Below, piece by piece: positions 1 to 5,788 of a stretch of DNA of 5,788 nt. Numbering within the stretch: the first letter of the stretch is position 1; the number at the start of each line of letters is the position of its first letter. The notes beneath the pieces are model-generated. The model did not search any database. It had not been told where the DNA came from and saw only the letters and a program-made list of their open reading frames with translations. Position numbers and translations under genes: made by a program. The DNA comes from Anaerolineales bacterium UBA5069 (GTDB taxonomy: Bacteria; Chloroflexota; Anaerolineae; Caldilineales; Caldilineaceae): the NCBI GenBank assembly GCA_002415895.1, contig DIAV01000290.1, forward strand, positions 593 to 6,380, written 5' to 3'.

Positions 1-803
1 AGCGGCCCACCCGAATTGCCGGGGTTGATGGCTGCGTCGGTCTGAATCACGTCAGGCAGCGTGTAGCGATTCTCACCCAGGCGGTCGGTGGGGAAGCTGC
101 GGCCCAGTGCGCTGATAATGCCTGTGGTGATGGTGCTCTCGAGACCAAAGGGATTGCCAATGGCCATGACGGTGTGCCCAACCTTGAGCGCGCTCGCGTC
201 CGAGAGAACCAGCGGACGCCACGGGAAACCATCCGGCGGGGTCACCTTGATGACGGCCAGGTCGGCCTGCGGGTCCGTCGCCACGAGTTCGGCCTCGGCC
301 CAGGTGCCATCATAGAAGATAACAGTGATTTGCTGTGCGCCCGCGACCACGTGGTTGTTGGTTACAATGTGGCCTTCATTGTCAAAAATCCAGCCGGAAC
401 CCTGACCCTGCGGAATCAGTTGCTCGCTCTGGTCGCCGGGCAGATCAGGCAGTTGCGGTTGCTGATCCTGGGGCAGCCCAGGGATCTGGAAATCGGCCGC
501 GGTGGGAATGCCGGCCACTTCAATGCTCACCACCGAGGGTGCAATCGCGTCGTAAAGCTGCGCCAGCGTCTCCTGCCCATCCACCTGCGAGGCCGCGGCA
601 GCGGGCACATCCGGCAGTGATACGGGCTGTTGCAGCGACGGTGCGGCCGCCACAGTGGCGCTGCTAACAAGCAACGGTGCGTAAAATGCGCCCAGCACGA
701 GTGTCAGGGTAAGCAAGGCAGCCAGAATGACGTTGCGACGCGTAAAGCGGCGCGGCGTCTGCTGCTGCGATTCAGTCTCAAGTTGATAATCTCGCTCTTC
801 CAT
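1..803 (-). CDS. htrA: HtrA/DegP-family trypsin-like serine protease, membrane-anchored or secreted (3' end cut by window)
   Basis: The 267 visible codons show an S1C-type serine protease that would act outside the cytoplasmic membrane in protein quality control. The catalytic triad is readable: His151 in TNNHVV, Asp181 in ADLAVIK and Ser264 in GNSGGP, the last codons before the window edge. The family motifs GSGWIF (135-140) and AIGNPFG (214-220) are also present. Residues 18-23 are Arg-rich (RRFTRR), followed by a hydrophobic stretch at about 24-46. This is either a signal anchor or a signal peptide with possible cleavage near AAA at 52-54; TRRNVIL loosely resembles a Tat motif. A Pro/Gln-rich insert at about 100-132 sits where HtrA proteins carry a variable loop. 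The ATG at 803 is chosen because AAGGAAAG lies 9 bases upstream. The PDZ domain(s) expected after the protease domain would lie outside the window. The family assignment is secure; which paralogue (degP, degQ or degS type) cannot be told. Confidence 0.96.
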   Translation of the reverse strand, partial: MEERDYQLETESQQQTPRRFTRRNVILAALLTLTLVLGAFYAPLLVSSATVAAAPSLQQPVSLPDVPAAAASQVDGQETLAQLYDAIAPSVVSIEVAGIPTAADFQIPGLPQDQQPQLPDLPGDQSEQLIPQGQGSGWIFDNEGHIVTNNHVVAGAQQITVIFYDGTWAEAELVATDPQADLAVIKVTPPDGFPWRPLVLSDASALKVGHTVMAIGNPFGLESTITTGIISALGRSFPTDRLGENRYTLPDVIQTDAAINPGNSGGP

Positions 804-812
804 AGTGCTACG

Positions 813-820
813 CTTTCCTT
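813..820 (-). promoter_or_regulatory. Ribosome binding site of the HtrA-type protease gene
   Basis: On the minus strand the purine run AAGGAAAG lies 9 bases before the ATG at 803. It is the only good Shine-Dalgarno match near the start and decides the choice of start codon. Confidence 0.7.
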
Positions 821-845
821 CTATCTTTCGCTACATTCAGAGGTC

Positions 846-874
846 TGCAAACGCTGCACAACAGGGTGCAAACG
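846..874. repeat. Pair of 8-bp direct repeats (TGCAAACG) upstream of the protease gene
   Basis: TGCAAACG occurs at 846-853 and again at 867-874, exactly 21 bp apart, or two turns of the helix. A third TGCA lies between them at 855-858. The pair sits 43-71 bp upstream of the protease start codon. Same-face spacing at this distance would suit binding by a regulator dimer, but no clear -35/-10 pair was recognised nearby, so an operator role is only a suggestion. Confidence 0.35.
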
Positions 875-932
875 TAGAACCGATCGCGGCGGCTCTTCAC
901 CGAACGGTGCGTGCGGAATGCCCCCATTTCGC

Positions 933-967
933 GCCGACACCGTTACATCCATCGTAACGGTGTCGGC
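933..967 (-). terminator. Perfect 14-bp inverted repeat after the UPF0182 gene, possible terminator
   Basis: The arms GCCGACACCGTTAC (933-946) and GTAACGGTGTCGGC (954-967) are perfect reverse complements around a 7-base loop. On the minus strand the hairpin begins 33 bases after the UPF0182 stop codon, where a terminator is expected. Neither side carries a T-tract: the minus strand continues with GCGAAATGGGGG. It is therefore not a canonical intrinsic terminator. A U-less terminator, an mRNA 3'-end stabiliser or a protein-binding dyad are all possible. Confidence 0.5.
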
Positions 968-1000
968 TTAGAGGCGGATGAATAAGACCTAAAGAGCAGG

Positions 1001-3955
1001 CTAAGGCGCTGGCGTCGCGTCTACGGCTTCGCCCGATTCCGGCGTGCCCGTCTCTGTAGTCGCTGCCGATGCGTCCACGGCGGGCGCGGCCGGCGTTGGT
1101 GTGGGCAGCGCAATTCCCCCCACGCGCGCCAGGTCGCGCAGCGTTGCCTGCAGCGCATCCACCAGTTCACCGTAGCCCGCAAAATCGCCCTCGCGCAACC
1201 GCTCCTGCGCTGTGGCAAACTGCGCATTGGCCTGCAGGATCAGATCTTCCACAGTGGCAGGCGCGGCGCTTTCACCCAAAACCTGTACGGCCGCGTCACT
1301 CGGGCTCACGGCGTTCGCGCCCAGTTCGGCAATCACTGGGCTGCGCGCGATCTGGTTGCCGAAAAGAGCAACCAGCGCCGCACCCAGATTGTCGGCCATG
1401 GCAACATTGTCAGCCGTGGCTACAACAACGCGTTGCAGTTCAGGGATCCGCCCGCTGGCCGCCTGCAGGTAGAGCGGTTCCACATAAAGCAAGCTATCGG
1501 CAATGGGCAGCACCAACAGATTGCCGCGGATCACGCTACTCCCCTGTTGATTCCACAGTGACAACTGGCTGCTGATCACGGGGTCCTGGTCTATGCGCGC
1601 CTCAATCTGCTTGGGGCCGAAGAGGAGTGAATCCTTGCCAAAGTTATAGAGCACTTTGTCGCCATACTTGTCGGGCTCACTTTGCACGGCCAGCCACGCC
1701 ACCATGTTCTCGCGATTGGAGGGGGTATAGGGCAGGATCATGACGTATTCAAGCTTGCTGTTCCCGGGCAACTGCATGAGGACATAGTATGGATCCATTT
1801 TGACTGTCTTGTCGTCAAAAATTTCCTCCGGCCAGGCCCACACATCCTCACGATTGTAGAATTCGGTCGCATCTGTCATATGGTACGTGCGGTAGATTTC
1901 CGCCTGCGCACGGAACATGTCTTCGGGGTAGCGCACGTTGTCGAGCAGGTCAACAGGCATCTCGCTCATCGGCCTAAAAAGCTGCGGGAAGATAGCGGCA
2001 TACGTCTGGATAATGGGATCAGTGGCATCGGCAATGTAGAAGGTCATCGTGCCGTCGTAGGCATTGGTAATGACTTTCACTGCGTTGCGAATGTAGTTGA
2101 TGCGACCATCCAGCGGTTGGCTATACGGGTAGCGGCTCGATGTGGTGTAGGCGTCATGCATCCAGTAGAGTTTGCCGTCACCGCTGACAATAATGTACGG
2201 GTCATGATCGTAGGTAAGAAACGGGGCGACGAGTTGCACGCGCTCGACAATGTTACGCTGCCAGAGCAAGCGGCTCTCGGCAGAAATGTCGCCATTCAGG
2301 ATGAGATTCACATCGCCAAAGTGCAGCGCAAAGAGCAGGCGATTCCACAGTGTCATGGGAATGCCGGTGGCCGCCGAAAAGCGAGTGGTCACGTTGCCAT
2401 CCTCACGCGGATAGTCGAACTCGGGTGCATCCGTTGCCCCCACGACATAATCATCCGTGCGCTCGCCAAAGTAGATTTGCGGGCTGGTAACGTCGATCAG
2501 GCCGCGCGGCGGCAGGTCCTTGAGCAAGAATGTGGGCAAGCCGTCACGCGTCACCTGCGCGACAGGCGACGCCGCCACGCCAAAACCGTGCGTATAAACA
2601 AGCCGCTGGTTAACCCATGTCTGCGCGTCCGTGCTCAGCCGGTCGCGAATCAGCTCGCGCGCGCCAATCATCACCTGGCGCGGCTTGCCGTCAATGGTGT
2701 AGCGATCAATGTCCACATCGTTGAACTCGTAATACTGGCGCAGCGCCTGCACCTGATTATAGGTTTGCAGCAGCGGGCGATAGTCCCACAGCCGGATGTT
2801 GCGCAGCGTGTCCGGTTCCTGTAGCAGCCCCTGTGACGTCAGTTGTTGGCGCGCATCATACGACTCCACACGAATCTCGTTTAATGCATAGGCGCTACGC
2901 GTGTAGGCGATGTTGTTGGCAATGTAGGGCGCTTCCAGGGTGAGCTCATTGGGCCCCACACGAAAGCGCTGAATCAACTGCGGGTAAACCGACGTGGCGG
3001 TGAGGCCAACGACCACCCAGAGCACAAGCAGGCCGGCAATCCACGTCAGATTGCGGCGCAGAAGCAAAATCACGGGGATGGCAATGGCCACGAGCACCGA
3101 AAAGATAACCATAAATTGATTGGCGGGCAGCGTTGCGCGCACATCAGCAAAGCCTGCGCCAAAGACGGCGCCGCGCGCGCTGTAGACCATGTTGTACGCG
3201 CTCAACTGGTATTGCCACGCGAGCAGCAGCATGATCAGCGCGCCAAGTACGCCCAGGTGCAGAATGCCGCGCCGGCTTTCACCACGCCCGCGCCACAGCA
3301 CGCCGTGGATGACAAAGACCGCGACAAAGGTGAAGCCCAGTGCAACCAGCAGCCAGCCGCGCACCGCTTCCCAAATGGGCAGCGAATAGATGTAAAAACC
3401 AATTTCGCGGTCGAAGATCGGGTCGGTGATGTTGAAGGGCTTCTGGTTCAGGTACAGGAGTACGTTTTCCCACTGCGCCATGGCCACCATACCCATGACG
3501 ACCGCCGCAATGATGCCCAGCAGCAGGATGACTGGCATAACGCGCGCGCCAAAGGCCGCCAAAAGCTCCTGCAGCGGCGAGTTCGTCAGCCCGGAAGGCG
3601 AAAGTTGGCGTGCAATGACAATGTTGACGAAATAGATGAGCAGAAAGAGCAGCGCCGCGCCCAGAAAGAGCAGCGCCATCGCGCCGAAGCGCGTCCAAAA
3701 GACCGAGAGATAGCCGACGCTGCTCATCCATGTCCAGGTGGCAAGGGTGCCCAGTGTGCGCGTTGCTGCAAAGATCAAAACCAGCACAAGTGCAATCCAA
3801 AACCAGCGCCGGTAATTGGGTGGTGGCGCAGGCGTATAAGGGCGCTGCGGGCCAGGTGGTGGTGGCACGTCGCCGCCACTCCCGCCCATACTCCCGCGCG
3901 AGAGGTTCTCTTCGAGCGAACGCAGCAGATCTTCAAAGGGATCTTTATTACGCAT
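1001..3955 (-). CDS. UPF0182 (COG1615) family seven-helix membrane protein, function unknown
   Basis: The gene encodes 984 residues, close to the usual size of UPF0182 proteins. The N-terminus is a short charged segment followed by a Gly/Pro-rich cytosolic stretch (about 21-47). Seven hydrophobic segments follow at about 52-72, 91-114, 139-160, 200-221, 232-249, 281-299 and 303-323. The rest is a large hydrophilic domain, probably extracytoplasmic, with family-like blocks such as DVDIDRY (413-419), TWVNQRLVYTHGFG (446-459) and, further on, PQIYFGE, LYWMHDAYT and RYPEDMFRAQ. The last 35 or so residues are an Ala/Thr/Pro/Glu-rich tail. No enzymatic residues or role are known to me for the family. 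The start is uncertain: an in-frame GTG at 4027 would add 24 residues, but that stretch overlaps two hairpins and reads unlike a conserved N-terminus, so ATG at 3955 is preferred, although its Shine-Dalgarno (GAAGG, 13 bases away) is poor. The stop is TAG. Family identity is secure; function is unknown. Confidence 0.95.
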   Translation of the reverse strand: MRNKDPFEDLLRSLEENLSRGSMGGSGGDVPPPPGPQRPYTPAPPPNYRRWFWIALVLVLIFAATRTLGTLATWTWMSSVGYLSVFWTRFGAMALLFLGAALLFLLIYFVNIVIARQLSPSGLTNSPLQELLAAFGARVMPVILLLGIIAAVVMGMVAMAQWENVLLYLNQKPFNITDPIFDREIGFYIYSLPIWEAVRGWLLVALGFTFVAVFVIHGVLWRGRGESRRGILHLGVLGALIMLLLAWQYQLSAYNMVYSARGAVFGAGFADVRATLPANQFMVIFSVLVAIAIPVILLLRRNLTWIAGLLVLWVVVGLTATSVYPQLIQRFRVGPNELTLEAPYIANNIAYTRSAYALNEIRVESYDARQQLTSQGLLQEPDTLRNIRLWDYRPLLQTYNQVQALRQYYEFNDVDIDRYTIDGKPRQVMIGARELIRDRLSTDAQTWVNQRLVYTHGFGVAASPVAQVTRDGLPTFLLKDLPPRGLIDVTSPQIYFGERTDDYVVGATDAPEFDYPREDGNVTTRFSAATGIPMTLWNRLLFALHFGDVNLILNGDISAESRLLWQRNIVERVQLVAPFLTYDHDPYIIVSGDGKLYWMHDAYTTSSRYPYSQPLDGRINYIRNAVKVITNAYDGTMTFYIADATDPIIQTYAAIFPQLFRPMSEMPVDLLDNVRYPEDMFRAQAEIYRTYHMTDATEFYNREDVWAWPEEIFDDKTVKMDPYYVLMQLPGNSKLEYVMILPYTPSNRENMVAWLAVQSEPDKYGDKVLYNFGKDSLLFGPKQIEARIDQDPVISSQLSLWNQQGSSVIRGNLLVLPIADSLLYVEPLYLQAASGRIPELQRVVVATADNVAMADNLGAALVALFGNQIARSPVIAELGANAVSPSDAAVQVLGESAAPATVEDLILQANAQFATAQERLREGDFAGYGELVDALQATLRDLARVGGIALPTPTPAAPAVDASAATTETGTPESGEAVDATPAP

Positions 3956-3977
3956 TGGGGATTCCAAGCCTTCATAG

Positions 3978-3994
3978 GCAGCCGCAAAAGCTGC
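3978..3994 (-). other. Small leader hairpin upstream of the UPF0182 gene (start-proximal)
   Basis: On the minus strand GCAGC and GCTGC pair as a 5-bp stem around a 7-base loop. The stem is short and could arise by chance, but it lies only one base from a second, stronger hairpin and about 20 bases from the preferred start codon. Confidence 0.3.
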
Positions 3995-3995
3995 G

Positions 3996-4015
3996 CCCTT
4001 GCATATACGCAAGGG
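3996..4015 (-). other. Leader hairpin (7-bp perfect stem) upstream of the UPF0182 gene
   Basis: On the minus strand CCCTTGC and GCAAGGG form a perfect 7-bp stem around the loop GTATAT. It lies between the proposed -10 box (4058-4050) and the preferred ATG (3955), so it would be in the 5' untranslated RNA. The same symmetry in DNA could also be an operator. Confidence 0.45.
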
Positions 4016-4049
4016 ACGACATAGCACAAAGGTGGGTCAACTCCTCTCC

Positions 4050-4058
4050 ATTCTACCA
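4050..4058 (-). promoter_or_regulatory. Candidate extended -10 promoter of the UPF0182 gene
   Basis: The minus strand reads TGGTAGAAT, matching the extended -10 pattern TGnTAnnnT, with TAGAAT differing from TATAAT at one base. No good -35 box was found 16-18 bases upstream. Transcription would begin near 4043, giving a leader of nearly 90 bases before the ATG at 3955. Confidence 0.4.
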
Positions 4059-4162
4059 GAGAATGAGCAGGAACGAGTGATGAAGGCCCCAGACATAGAC
4101 GCGGGCGCAGCGTCGGCCATGCGCCGGCAAGCCCGACCGCACCCATGCGCACCGCGCCGCTG

Positions 4163-4171
4163 TGCTATACT
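4163..4171 (+). promoter_or_regulatory. Extended -10 promoter of the unknown gene, probably giving a leaderless mRNA
   Basis: TGCTATACT matches the extended -10 pattern TGnTAnnnT, and TATACT is one base from consensus. A start point 7 bases after the box falls on the A of the ATG at 4178. No Shine-Dalgarno precedes that ATG, which fits leaderless translation. No -35 match is apparent, as is common for extended -10 promoters. Confidence 0.55.
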
Positions 4172-4177
4172 CGAGCC

Positions 4178-4639
4178 ATGGAGACGCCACCCCAATGGCC
4201 CGACGCACTGCGCCCGCCCGATGTCGATCACGTTGCTGACCTGCTGCAAAAGTTCTGGCTGGAGCTCGAACGGCTGCCCGCACACCTGCGCGCCCAGGAA
4301 CTGATTCTGGCCGAGGCCCTCACGGCGCACCTGCGCCACATTATCATTGAGCTGATGCTGGCCATGAACGGCATTGCATGGCCCGAAGGCACGCAGCACC
4401 TCAATGGCTACCTGGGCGCTTCGCAGCGCGCCGTGCTGGAGCGCACACTCGCCGCAGCGGACAGCAGCAGCGACACCTGGCTCGCGCGCGCCGTGGCGCT
4501 GGTCGTCATCTACCGCTGGTACGCGCCGCAATGCGTGGAGCGCTTTGACGTTGCCTACCCGCAGGCCACCGAGACACGCGTTTGGGCTGCGCTCTGCGCC
4601 CAATTGCCCAACTGGCCCACCGCCCTCACCACGGAGTAA
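4178..4639 (+). CDS. Unknown soluble, mostly helical 153-residue protein, first gene of a pair with a glycosyltransferase
   Basis: I do not recognise a named family. The 153-residue product has no signal peptide or membrane segment and looks largely helical. Residues about 16-34 and 38-64 are amphipathic Leu/Ala/Glu-rich stretches. A Gly/Asn turn (HLNGYLG, 74-80) precedes another helix (SQRAVLERTL, 82-91), and an aromatic segment (IYRWYAP, 111-117) lies near the C-terminus. Tryptophans are frequent (7, 27, 68, 101, 114, 136, 146), suggesting a packed all-alpha domain. No catalytic or metal-binding pattern stands out; the two cysteines (119, 140) are not arranged as a motif. The ATG at 4178 is preferred over the in-frame ATG at 4145 because the -10 box TATACT (4166-4171) lies inside that extension. 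Its stop is 6 bases before the glycosyltransferase start, so a role linked to glycan synthesis is an inference from position only. It is very likely a real gene, judging from the tight coupling and codon bias. Confidence 0.85.
   Translation: METPPQWPDALRPPDVDHVADLLQKFWLELERLPAHLRAQELILAEALTAHLRHIIIELMLAMNGIAWPEGTQHLNGYLGASQRAVLERTLAAADSSSDTWLARAVALVVIYRWYAPQCVERFDVAYPQATETRVWAALCAQLPNWPTALTTE
4633..4636 (+). promoter_or_regulatory. Ribosome binding site of the glycosyltransferase, inside the end of the upstream gene
   Basis: GGAG sits immediately before the TAA of the upstream gene and 9 bases before the TTG at 4646. This placement selects the unusual TTG as start and suggests that ribosomes finishing the upstream gene help start the next one. 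Confidence 0.65.
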
Positions 4640-4645
4640 CCGGCC

Positions 4646-5788
4646 TTGCGCCTCGTCTACATTGCTCCCTTTGGATTGCGCCAGAAGACGACCGTATGGG
4701 CGCGCATCCTGCCCTTGGCGCGCCGCCTTGCCGCCGCCGGCAACGAGGTGACGCTTCTGATTCCCCCGTGGGACTCACCCGCCGACGCCAATACGCGCTG
4801 GCTGGATGGCGGCGTTGAGGTCGTCAACGTTGCAGTAGGCGGCGGCCTCCTCTCGATTCTGTCGCGTTTGCTACGCGAATTTTCCCTGCGCAAGCCCGAT
4901 CTCGTCCACATAATCAAGCCGCGCGCCCATGCGGGGCTGATGCAATATCTCCTGTGGCAGCGGCGCGCGGCCGGCCTGGACCACACACCGCTCCTGCTCG
5001 ATATTGATGATTGGGAGCAGGCATGGGCGCCTGTCAATCAGTACGGGCGCCCCCTGGCGCAGATGCTGGCATGGCAGGAGGAATGGGGCATTCGCCACGC
5101 CGACGGCATCACTGCGGCCAGCCACTGGCTTGTCGATCGCGCCTCTGGCTATGCGCAAACGACCCCGATTCTCTATTTGCCCAATGGTGTGGAGATTCCA
5201 GCAGAGGCGCCCACGCTTGGCGCCCCCGCCCACGCACGCCCGCCCACGATCCTCTACTTCACACGCTATGTAGAGACCACGCCCGCCTGGCTGGCCGACT
5301 TTACCGCTGCACTCGCCGCCTTGCAGCCCAGCGCGCGCCTCATCATCGCCGGGCAGCCGCTGCAACGCGCCGCCGACGCGCCCTTCCGCGCAGCGATGAC
5401 TACGCGATTAGGTGCAGTTTCCTCTGCGCAGGCTCCTGCCGTGCATTGGCTGGGCGGCGTCGACAGAGCCTCGCTGCCGGGCATCTATGCCGCCTGTGAT
5501 GTCGCCATCTTCCCCGCCCAGCCCACGCCCCTCCAGGAGGCCAAGTGCAGCGTGCGCCTTGCCACCTCCCTGCTGCGCGGCGTGCCCGTGGTAGCCTCTG
5601 CCGTGGGTGAGCAAACCTACTACGGGGCAGAGGGCGCAGCGCGCCTGCTGCCGGCCAACGCCACCCCGCACGCATTTGCAGCCGCTGCCCTGGAAGTGGC
5701 GCAAGACCGCACCCAGGCACGGGCCATGGTGGACGCAGCCCGCGCCCATCTTGCGCGCCACTATCAGTGGGACGATCTGGCCGCGCGC
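4646..5788 (+). CDS. GT4-type (GT-B fold) glycosyltransferase, start TTG, 3' end cut by window
   Basis: The 381 visible codons are open to the window end. The product would transfer a sugar from an activated donor to a lipid or glycan acceptor on the cytoplasmic side of the membrane; donor and acceptor cannot be read from the sequence. The N-terminal domain opens with RLVYIAPFG and a KTTVWARILPLARRL segment (14-28), as in GT4 donor/acceptor clefts. DIDDW (119-123) and PNGVE (179-183) mark the end of that domain. The C-terminal Rossmann domain starts with ILYFTR (202-207), then IIAGQPL, VHWLGGVD (266-273), and QEAKCSVRL (297-305) leading to GVPVVAS (312-318). The glutamate normally found five residues before the Gly of GVP is a threonine (307). 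The ending HYQWDDLAAR resembles the family's C-terminal helix, so few residues are missing. The start is TTG, supported by GGAG 9 bases upstream and 6 bases after the previous stop. GT4-like assignment is firm; the specific sugar pathway is unknown. Confidence 0.93.
   Translation, partial: MRLVYIAPFGLRQKTTVWARILPLARRLAAAGNEVTLLIPPWDSPADANTRWLDGGVEVVNVAVGGGLLSILSRLLREFSLRKPDLVHIIKPRAHAGLMQYLLWQRRAAGLDHTPLLLDIDDWEQAWAPVNQYGRPLAQMLAWQEEWGIRHADGITAASHWLVDRASGYAQTTPILYLPNGVEIPAEAPTLGAPAHARPPTILYFTRYVETTPAWLADFTAALAALQPSARLIIAGQPLQRAADAPFRAAMTTRLGAVSSAQAPAVHWLGGVDRASLPGIYAACDVAIFPAQPTPLQEAKCSVRLATSLLRGVPVVASAVGEQTYYGAEGAARLLPANATPHAFAAAALEVAQDRTQARAMVDAARAHLARHYQWDDLAAR

Noticed and set aside
174..667. 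Overlapping plus-strand frames opposite the protease gene
   Set aside because: The minus strand encodes an unmistakable HtrA protease with its full catalytic triad across this region; the plus-strand frames are shadows.
840..880. Possible -35/-10 pairs (TTGCAG or TTGCAC with weak partners) for the protease gene
   Set aside because: The best -10 candidates either overlap the ribosome binding site or match poorly, so no promoter is called.
674..912. A 10-base repeat AACGGTGCGT near 674 and 903
   Set aside because: One copy is inside the protease coding region and the match does not extend; probably chance in GC-rich DNA.
630..971. A 113-codon plus-strand frame across the gap between protease and UPF0182 genes
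   Set aside because: It overlaps the protease N-terminus in antisense, runs through the perfect dyad and has mixed, Cys/Arg-rich composition without a family match.
1682..2824. A 380-codon open frame on the plus strand opposite the UPF0182 gene
   Set aside because: It lies wholly antisense to a strongly recognised family protein. Its product is rich in His, Arg, Val and Asp without family motifs, as expected from the mirrored codon bias of a GC-rich gene.
3116..4024. A 302-codon plus-strand frame opposite the N-terminal half of the UPF0182 gene
   Set aside because: It is antisense to the membrane segments; the Gln/Arg/Lys-rich composition is the mirror of hydrophobic codons and shows no domain.
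4037..4603. A 188-codon minus-strand frame opposite the unknown gene
   Set aside because: The plus-strand gene is favoured by its -10 box and its 6-base junction with the glycosyltransferase. The minus-strand product lacks recognisable motifs. I keep a small doubt because neither side has a known family.

Overview
The window is GC-rich with strong third-position GC. It carries parts or all of four genes: two on the minus strand and two on the plus strand, divided by a divergent intergenic region around 3956-4177. A full-length UPF0182 (COG1615) membrane protein, an anchored HtrA-type protease, a GT4 glycosyltransferase with a DIDDW motif, TTG/leaderless starts and extended -10 boxes together suggest a Chloroflexota-like bacterium. 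Actinobacteria and other UPF0182 carriers cannot be excluded from one window. No RNA genes, CRISPR arrays, insertion sequences or other mobile elements were seen.

Left part (1-1000). An HtrA/DegP-type serine protease on the minus strand is cut by the window edge just after its catalytic Gly-Asn-Ser-Gly-Gly motif. Its upstream gap (804-1000) holds a purine-rich ribosome binding site, a pair of 8-bp direct repeats 21 bp apart, and a perfect 14-bp inverted repeat just past the stop of the next gene.

Centre (1001-3955). One large minus-strand gene encodes a UPF0182 protein: a proline-rich cytosolic head, seven predicted membrane segments, a large extracytoplasmic domain and an Ala/Thr/Pro-rich tail. 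Its function is unknown. Its leader probably starts at an extended -10 box at 4058-4050 and contains two back-to-back hairpins.

Right part (4178-5788). A 153-residue soluble, helical protein of unknown function appears to be read from a leaderless transcript. Six bases after its stop, a TTG-started GT4-type glycosyltransferase begins, with its ribosome binding site inside the end of the upstream gene. The two are almost certainly co-transcribed and probably coupled in translation. The glycosyltransferase runs off the right edge a little short of its expected end.

The protease and the UPF0182 protein both act at or outside the membrane and lie in the same direction, but the dyad between them argues for separate transcription. 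No clear new system is visible. The best leads are the unknown protein coupled to the glycosyltransferase, the structured leader of the UPF0182 gene, and the glycosyltransferase's altered acidic motif.
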